Assembly: GCA_021785115.1 (NCBI GenBank)
Contig: JAJYGO010000166.1
Span: 1 to 9,423, forward strand
DNA from: Chloroflexota bacterium
Lineage (GTDB): Bacteria > Chloroflexota > Limnocylindria > Limnocylindrales > CSP1-4
Reading direction: 5' to 3'
Length of the DNA stretch: 9,423 bases
Below, piece by piece: positions 5,697 through 9,423 of this stretch. A program made the position numbers and the translations under genes. How positions within the stretch are numbered: position 1 is the stretch's first letter; each line of letters begins with the position of its first letter. Under the pieces are notes generated by a model. It had not been told where the DNA came from. It saw only the letters and a program-made list of their open reading frames with translations, and did no database searches.

Positions 5697-7454
5697 ATGA
5701 CCCGCACTGGTTCCGCCCCGCTCACCGACCACGTGCCCCTCGACCGCGACGGCATCGTCGACGGCTGGTTCGACCGCCTCGAACCGGCCCCCTCGGGCGA
5801 GATCCGCCGCCTGGCCGATGAGATGGTCCGCAGCTGCAATACGCACGACGCCGTCGTCTGCTACGCACAGGAGATGGCCGCCTACCTCGGCTGGTGCAAT
5901 CGCCACGGCGTCGACCCGCTGGTGGCGTGCGAGGACGACGCCTTCGCCTACGCCGCCTCGCTCTCCCGCTACGCGCAGGGGACGCAGCACCTGAAACTGA
6001 CGGTCGTCCGGCGCATGTATGCGAAGGCCGCGCACCGGAAGCTGATCGCGGCGAACCCCTTCGCCGGGATCACGCTGCCCTCGCGCCTCCCGGAGACCAA
6101 CACGCCCGCGCTCACCAGGGCCCAGGTGGAGATGCTCCTGGGCGCCATCGCGGCCAGCTTCGACGACCCACGCCGTGGCCTGACCGCGAAGCGCGACTAC
6201 ACCCTGATCACCATGATGGTGCGTCTGGCGCTGCGCAGCAGCGAGGCGTCCGGCCTGCACTGGGGCCGCTTCCAGGACCACGACGGGCGGATCCGTTCCT
6301 CCTTCATCGGCAAGGGCAACAAGCCCGCCCACCTCGATCTGCCCGACGACGTGTGGCAGACCCTGCTGCGTTGGAAGCGCGCCTACGAGCGCGCCTCGGG
6401 GGTGACGCTCAACCGGGCGGACCCAGTGTTCCTGCCCTGTGACTCACGTGCGCTGAAGGCTGCCCGCGCGCGCGTCGGGCTGCAGCCCCTCGCGGCAATC
6501 GCCCGCCGCTCGGTCCACAACATGGTGGTCGCCCGACTCGCGGACGTCGGGCTGGAACAGGATCGGCTGGCCCCGCACGCCCTCCGTGCCACCGGCGCGG
6601 TCCTGGCGTTCCGCGCGGGCGCCTCCATCATCGAGATCAAGGAGCTGCTGCGCCACTCCTCGGTCGACACGACGATGCGGTATCTGCAGGCGCTGGTGGG
6701 CGGTGCGTCGCGGGCGGCGATCGACCGGATCCAGCTCGACGTGCCGCGCTGGACCGATCCCGACGATGACCCGCCGCAGGATGACCCGCCCGGGGGCGTA
6801 CCGACGCCACCTGATCAACCAGCGATACCGGGTGCCCCGTGGGCCGGGGCCGCCCCGCAGCGCGATGGCGGTGCTCCCGCTATCGGCCCTTCCGACACTC
6901 GCTCGCTCCCCGCGGCGACAACCCGTGGCCGGCAGCTGCCCCCGGGCAGCCTGATCCGCGATGCCCGCCGCTGGACGGCGGTCCCCCTCGCGGAGCCGGC
7001 GCGTGCCTACCTGGCCGCCCTGCCCGTGGACCGGCCCGCCAACGTGTCGCGCATCCACCGCCTGGTCGGGCGTCCGGCGAACGTCGTGTGGGCCGCGGAG
7101 ACCGAGCTCGCCGCGGCGGGCCTCATCAGCTTCTCATCCACCCGCCGGCGCGTGGAACGCACCCCGGCCGGGATCGCGGTCGATGTGCCGATCGCGCCCG
7201 ACGGCGCGCTGTCCGAGGTCGCTCGCAGGGTGCTCGCGGAACTGCCGACCGGCGGCGCGACGCGCTGGGGACACCGGGTGCGTGCCGACCTTGGTCTCGA
7301 CGTGGAGACGTTCGCCGCCGCCGTGCGCGAACTGCGCGGCACCGGCCTCGTCCGCACGGGGCGGGGAGGGAGCGTCGCTCGGATCCTGGGCGCCGGCGGC
7401 GCGTCGGCCGCGCCGCCAGGCAGCGAGGCGGAGCCACGGCCGAAGGCGGCGTAG
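5697..7454 (+). CDS. Tyrosine recombinase (integrase) with C-terminal winged-helix extension
   Basis: This 585-residue protein contains a SAM-like core-binding domain (about 45-125) and a catalytic domain (about 138-335) that cuts and rejoins DNA through a phosphotyrosine link. The active-site set is complete: R180 (LALRSSEASGL), K206 (GKGNK), H294 and R297 (PHALRAT), H320 (LLRHSSVDTT) and the nucleophile Y329 (MRYLQ). After about residue 350 a Pro/Asp-rich linker begins. It contains a 15-bp tandem duplication around GATGACCCGCC at 6765 and 6780. A further 155 residues (about 429-572) then read as two winged-helix units (RIHRLVGRPANVVWAAETEL, and RVLAELPTGGATRWGHRVRA). Most phage-type integrases stop near residue 400, so this is an unusual fusion. 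Strong GGAGGT lies seven bases before the ATG. No attachment sites were found. Likely the integrase of the 2777-7454 module. Confidence 0.9.
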   Translation: MTRTGSAPLTDHVPLDRDGIVDGWFDRLEPAPSGEIRRLADEMVRSCNTHDAVVCYAQEMAAYLGWCNRHGVDPLVACEDDAFAYAASLSRYAQGTQHLKLTVVRRMYAKAAHRKLIAANPFAGITLPSRLPETNTPALTRAQVEMLLGAIAASFDDPRRGLTAKRDYTLITMMVRLALRSSEASGLHWGRFQDHDGRIRSSFIGKGNKPAHLDLPDDVWQTLLRWKRAYERASGVTLNRADPVFLPCDSRALKAARARVGLQPLAAIARRSVHNMVVARLADVGLEQDRLAPHALRATGAVLAFRAGASIIEIKELLRHSSVDTTMRYLQALVGGASRAAIDRIQLDVPRWTDPDDDPPQDDPPGGVPTPPDQPAIPGAPWAGAAPQRDGGAPAIGPSDTRSLPAATTRGRQLPPGSLIRDARRWTAVPLAEPARAYLAALPVDRPANVSRIHRLVGRPANVVWAAETELAAAGLISFSSTRRRVERTPAGIAVDVPIAPDGALSEVARRVLAELPTGGATRWGHRVRADLGLDVETFAAAVRELRGTGLVRTGRGGSVARILGAGGASAAPPGSEAEPRPKAA

Positions 7455-7500
7455 GGGGACGGGATCGACTGTCGGACGGCGAACTTCCCCTGGCAGGTGT

Positions 7501-8367
7501 GGACGGAAGGCGCTCGACGGGCGCGCCGGCGCCAATATCCGCCGTGCTCCTGTGCACCGCACGTTCCTGCTCTCGGGCCTCCTCGTCTGCGCCTGTGGGA
7601 AGCCGCTGCACGGCCAGACGCGGAGCTCGCGGGGCCGCGAGTGGCGCTACTACCTCTGCCGCCACTGCGATGCATCCGCCATCCGTGCGGATGAAGCCGA
7701 GGACGACGTGCTCGAGCGACTGCGTGCGATGCTGCTGCCGCCTGCTGCGGTGGAGCGAGCGCGCGACGAACTCCGTCGCCGGCTCGCGCTCCCCTCGCGC
7801 GGGCTGGCCGATGAACGGCGGTCGCGGCTCGAGGCGCGGATCCAGCGCCTCAAGGCGCAGTTCGAGTGGGGCGACATCGCGGAGACCGAGTACCGCGCCA
7901 AGATGGCCGACACCCGAGCGCAGTTGGTGCTCCTGCCCGAGTCGGACAAGGTCGTTGCCTTCGACGACGCCGCGCGCATCGTCTCATCGCTCGACGCCGC
8001 GATCGGAGAGGCGACACTCGACCAACTCAAGGAGCTGATCCGCCTGGTCGTCGCACGGGTGACGACGGCCGATCGGGCGATCGCCTCGATCGAGATCGTG
8101 CCCGCGGCGCTTCCCTTCTTCGCGCCGCTTCCGACTTTGCTTACTGCGCCCCCGGACGGACTCGGGGGCACGGTAGGCGAATCGATCGATCCGCTGGATT
8201 GGTACGCGAGGCAGAACGCCAGTCCTGTCACGTCTTCAGAGGTGGTCGCGCGGCGGCATTCGGCGCGTTCTCAGAGGTCTCACGCCACCGATGACCAGCC
8301 GATGGCTGGCAAAGGTCGGGGCGGCGTGAACGCAAAGGCGGCTGGCGATCGACGCTTGCACCCTTGA
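7501..8367 (+). pseudogene. C-terminal remnant of a large serine recombinase
   Basis: The frame encodes the tail of a large serine integrase. First is a recombinase zinc ribbon (TFLLSGLLVCACGKPLHG, then YYLCRHC, with Cys codons at 7588, 7594, 7657 and 7666). Next is a charged coiled-coil region (ERLRAMLLPPAAVERARDEL, and RRSRLEARIQRLKAQFEWGD). Last is the usual closing segment (LIRLVVARV, SIEIVPAALPFF). The N-terminal resolvase domain with the catalytic serine and the DNA-binding recombinase domain are missing: homology begins about 50 bases after the tyrosine recombinase stop codon. A short stretch in another frame (NFPWQV, about 7481-7498) may be the frameshifted end of the lost linker. A GTG at 7552 could start a 271-residue product, but no ribosome binding site precedes it. 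The last part (about 8230-8367) looks like read-through, not domain sequence. It cannot recombine DNA on its own. Confidence 0.75.
8295..8309. repeat. Small hairpin upstream of the AbiE-type operon
   Basis: CCAGCC (8295-8300) and GGCTGG (8304-8309) pair around a 3-base loop, about 55 bases before the AbiEi promoter. It could help end transcription entering from the recombinase remnant. Evidence is limited to the pairing. Confidence 0.25.
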
Positions 8368-8391
8368 CTCTCAGTTGCGTCTATGTAGGAT
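8364..8391 (+). promoter_or_regulatory. Sigma-70-type promoter of the AbiE-type operon
   Basis: TTGACT (8364-8369) and TAGGAT (8386-8391) are separated by 16 bases. They stand out as the most A/T-rich stretch nearby. A start site about seven bases after the -10 falls on the GTG start codon at 8398, so the mRNA is probably leaderless. No Shine-Dalgarno sequence is present before that GTG, which agrees. Confidence 0.6.
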
Positions 8392-8397
8392 AGTGAC

Positions 8398-9171
8398 GTG
8401 GACCTCGATACGCTACATGAACGCAACCTCATCGCCGTTCCGCAACAGGAACAGGCGCTTGCGTGGCTCATTCAGAACGGGCCCCTCGTGGAAGAACCCC
8501 CTCTCCCGATGACGGTTCTGCGGAACCTGGTCAGCCAGCAGCGACTGGTCCGTCTGCGGCGCGGCGTGTACCTCGCGCCGACGCCAGAGGGTCGCCTTCC
8601 GCCGCTGTCGCGGACGATCGCCCTGCTTGATCCCGAGGGTTACATCAGCGGCCACGGAGCCCTGTCGCTCCTGGACCTCACCGACCAGGACATCGCCCGT
8701 TGGTATTCCGTCTCCTCCCGTCGGCAGGCGGACATCTCCTACGGATCGCTCTCGGCGCACTTTGTTCTGTCGCCAGCCCGCCGGAGCCAAGCCAGCACAC
8801 GTGATGTGCTGGTGCGCGGCGATCGTGTCGTCTTGGCGACCCCGCCACGCGCGTTCGTCGACGAGGTTGAACTGATGCCGTTTGGTCTCGACTACTCGGA
8901 GACGACGCGGATCCTGCGGTACGCAGTCGATACGCGCGCCGCGACCGAGGACGCTCTCGTTGCCGAGCTGGCCCGGACCCCCTCCGTCGCCGGAGCGCGC
9001 CGTCTCGGGTTGCTCCTCGATCTCGCCACCGGGCATAAGAACGCGCGCCTCCTCGAGATCGCACAGTCAAGTCCCGGGATGACGCGTACCTCGGGCGACG
9101 ACATCCCCGTGTATCCCTGGCGGCTTTACCTGCCCCAATCGCCCAGCGGCATCCTGGCGGCCAGCCGATGA
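8398..9171 (+). CDS. AbiEi-family antitoxin / transcriptional regulator
   Basis: The 257-residue protein matches the layout of type IV toxin-antitoxin AbiEi proteins. An N-terminal winged helix (about 14-60) ends in LVSQQRLVRLRRGVYLAPTP, the 'LxRLxRGxY' wing typical of the family. GYISGHGALSLLDLTDQ (81-97) then opens the C-terminal domain, with RAFVDEVELM (151-160) further on and a helical tail. AbiEi represses its own operon by binding DNA and counters the AbiEii toxin without forming a tight complex, as known for the family. Here the partner follows directly through an ATGA overlap. The GTG start at 8398 is chosen because the promoter at 8364-8391 places the transcript start on it. No clear inverted-repeat operator is visible around the promoter. 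The gene is less GC-rich than the 2777-7454 block. Confidence 0.8.
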   Translation: MDLDTLHERNLIAVPQQEQALAWLIQNGPLVEEPPLPMTVLRNLVSQQRLVRLRRGVYLAPTPEGRLPPLSRTIALLDPEGYISGHGALSLLDLTDQDIARWYSVSSRRQADISYGSLSAHFVLSPARRSQASTRDVLVRGDRVVLATPPRAFVDEVELMPFGLDYSETTRILRYAVDTRAATEDALVAELARTPSVAGARRLGLLLDLATGHKNARLLEIAQSSPGMTRTSGDDIPVYPWRLYLPQSPSGILAASR

Positions 9172-9423
9172 ACGGCAAGGCGCCTCCGCCGAACCTGCGA
9201 CGACAGGTTGTGCGGGCAGCGCAGCAGGCAAACGTCCCGCTCGACGAGTGGGATCGCGCGCAGGTTCTGGGGCAGGTCGCCGGTTTGATTGCCGCTCATC
9301 CGAAGGTCGGCGGCATGATTGCCTTCAAGGGCGGCGCGATCATGCACCTGATCGACGGCAGCCCACGGCTGTCCAAGGACCTCGACGCACAAATCGTTGC
9401 AGGCGATCGGATCACCGAGGCCA
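9168..9423 (+). CDS. AbiEii-type nucleotidyltransferase toxin, N-terminal part
   Basis: The first 85 residues are visible; the gene runs off the right edge. IAFKGGAIMHLIDG (51-64) followed by PRLSKDLDAQI (66-76) is the family signature of AbiEii/AbiGii nucleotidyltransferases. The KGG loop and the acidic DLD pair (D71, D73) belong to the nucleotide- and metal-binding site. These toxins stop growth by transferring nucleotides, in studied members to tRNA, when phage infection releases them. The ATG overlaps the antitoxin's TGA stop in an ATGA junction, so the two are translationally coupled. Whether the rest of the enzyme is intact cannot be seen. The family call rests on the motifs together with the AbiEi neighbour. 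Confidence 0.8.
   Translation, partial: MNGKAPPPNLRRQVVRAAQQANVPLDEWDRAQVLGQVAGLIAAHPKVGGMIAFKGGAIMHLIDGSPRLSKDLDAQIVAGDRITEA

Larger units (their letters stand above)
2777..7454. mobile_element. Putative integrative element control/integration module
   Basis: The block holds an excisionase-like HTH gene, a divergent AAA+-M41 protease, a small helical protein, a double-XRE regulator and a tyrosine recombinase. This is the kind of gene set found at the control end of integrative elements. It is visibly richer in G+C than the flanking genes at 21-1700 and 8398-9423. It is bordered by gene fragments on both sides (LuxR HTH piece, serine recombinase piece). No attL/attR pair, tRNA, replication or conjugation gene is visible, so the true ends are unknown and may lie outside the window. 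Confidence 0.35.

Noticed and set aside
2674..7505. Attachment-site pair flanking the central module
   Set aside because: I compared the gap after the left HTH fragment with the gap after the integrase and found no shared core. The short GATC...GTCGG similarity is too weak.
8236..8278. TCAGAGGT repeated at 8236 and 8271 as an AbiEi operator
   Set aside because: The copies are direct, 35 bases apart, and about 90-130 bases upstream of the promoter. This does not fit the inverted-repeat operators known for AbiEi.
1..9423. tRNA or rRNA genes and replication origins
   Set aside because: No cloverleaf with a T-arm motif, no rRNA-like stretch and no replication initiator gene were seen on either strand.

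Overview
The window is high-GC bacterial DNA with strong GGAGG-type ribosome binding sites, frequent GTG starts and few A/T stretches. The style fits Actinomycetota or a high-GC Chloroflexota lineage. No rRNA, tRNA or universal marker gene is present, so the lineage is an inference. The gene content is accessory: two recombinases (one broken), several small DNA-binding proteins, remnants of a regulator, and the start of an abortive-infection pair.

Left part (1-2776). A small secreted or membrane-anchored protein (21-506, +) converges on a STAND/archaeal-type ATPase with a C-terminal winged helix (579-1700, -). The ATPase promoter is overlaid by three copies of an 8-bp box, GATAGGCC, which looks like an operator. 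Next comes a decayed LuxR-type helix-turn-helix remnant (about 1788-2111), an intact DUF1801 protein (2127-2603, +), and a second, shorter copy of the same helix-turn-helix segment (2613-2673).

Central part (2777-7454). This very GC-rich block resembles the control and integration module of a mobile element. An excisionase-like 62-residue HTH protein reads leftward. Diverging from it is a rightward set: a soluble FtsH-like AAA+ protein fused to an M41-type metalloprotease domain, a small helical protein of unknown function, a double-XRE-domain regulator that overlaps it by 14 bases, and a tyrosine recombinase with an unusual C-terminal winged-helix extension. Four tandem 9-bp GCGCA repeats lie between the divergent genes, and three hairpins lie between the XRE gene and the recombinase. 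Regulator, protease, excisionase-like HTH and integrase side by side suggest proteolytic control of excision, by analogy with ImmA/ImmR elements but with an unrelated protease. This is the best candidate in the window for an undescribed system, and its function is inferred.

Right part (7455-9423). Directly after the tyrosine recombinase sits the C-terminal remnant of a large serine recombinase (zinc ribbon and coiled coil, catalytic half missing). After it is a good promoter predicted to start transcription at the GTG start codon of an AbiEi-type antitoxin. Its ATGA stop/start overlap leads into an AbiEii-type nucleotidyltransferase toxin that runs off the window edge. The layout is typical of a genomic island or recombination hotspot carrying defence genes.
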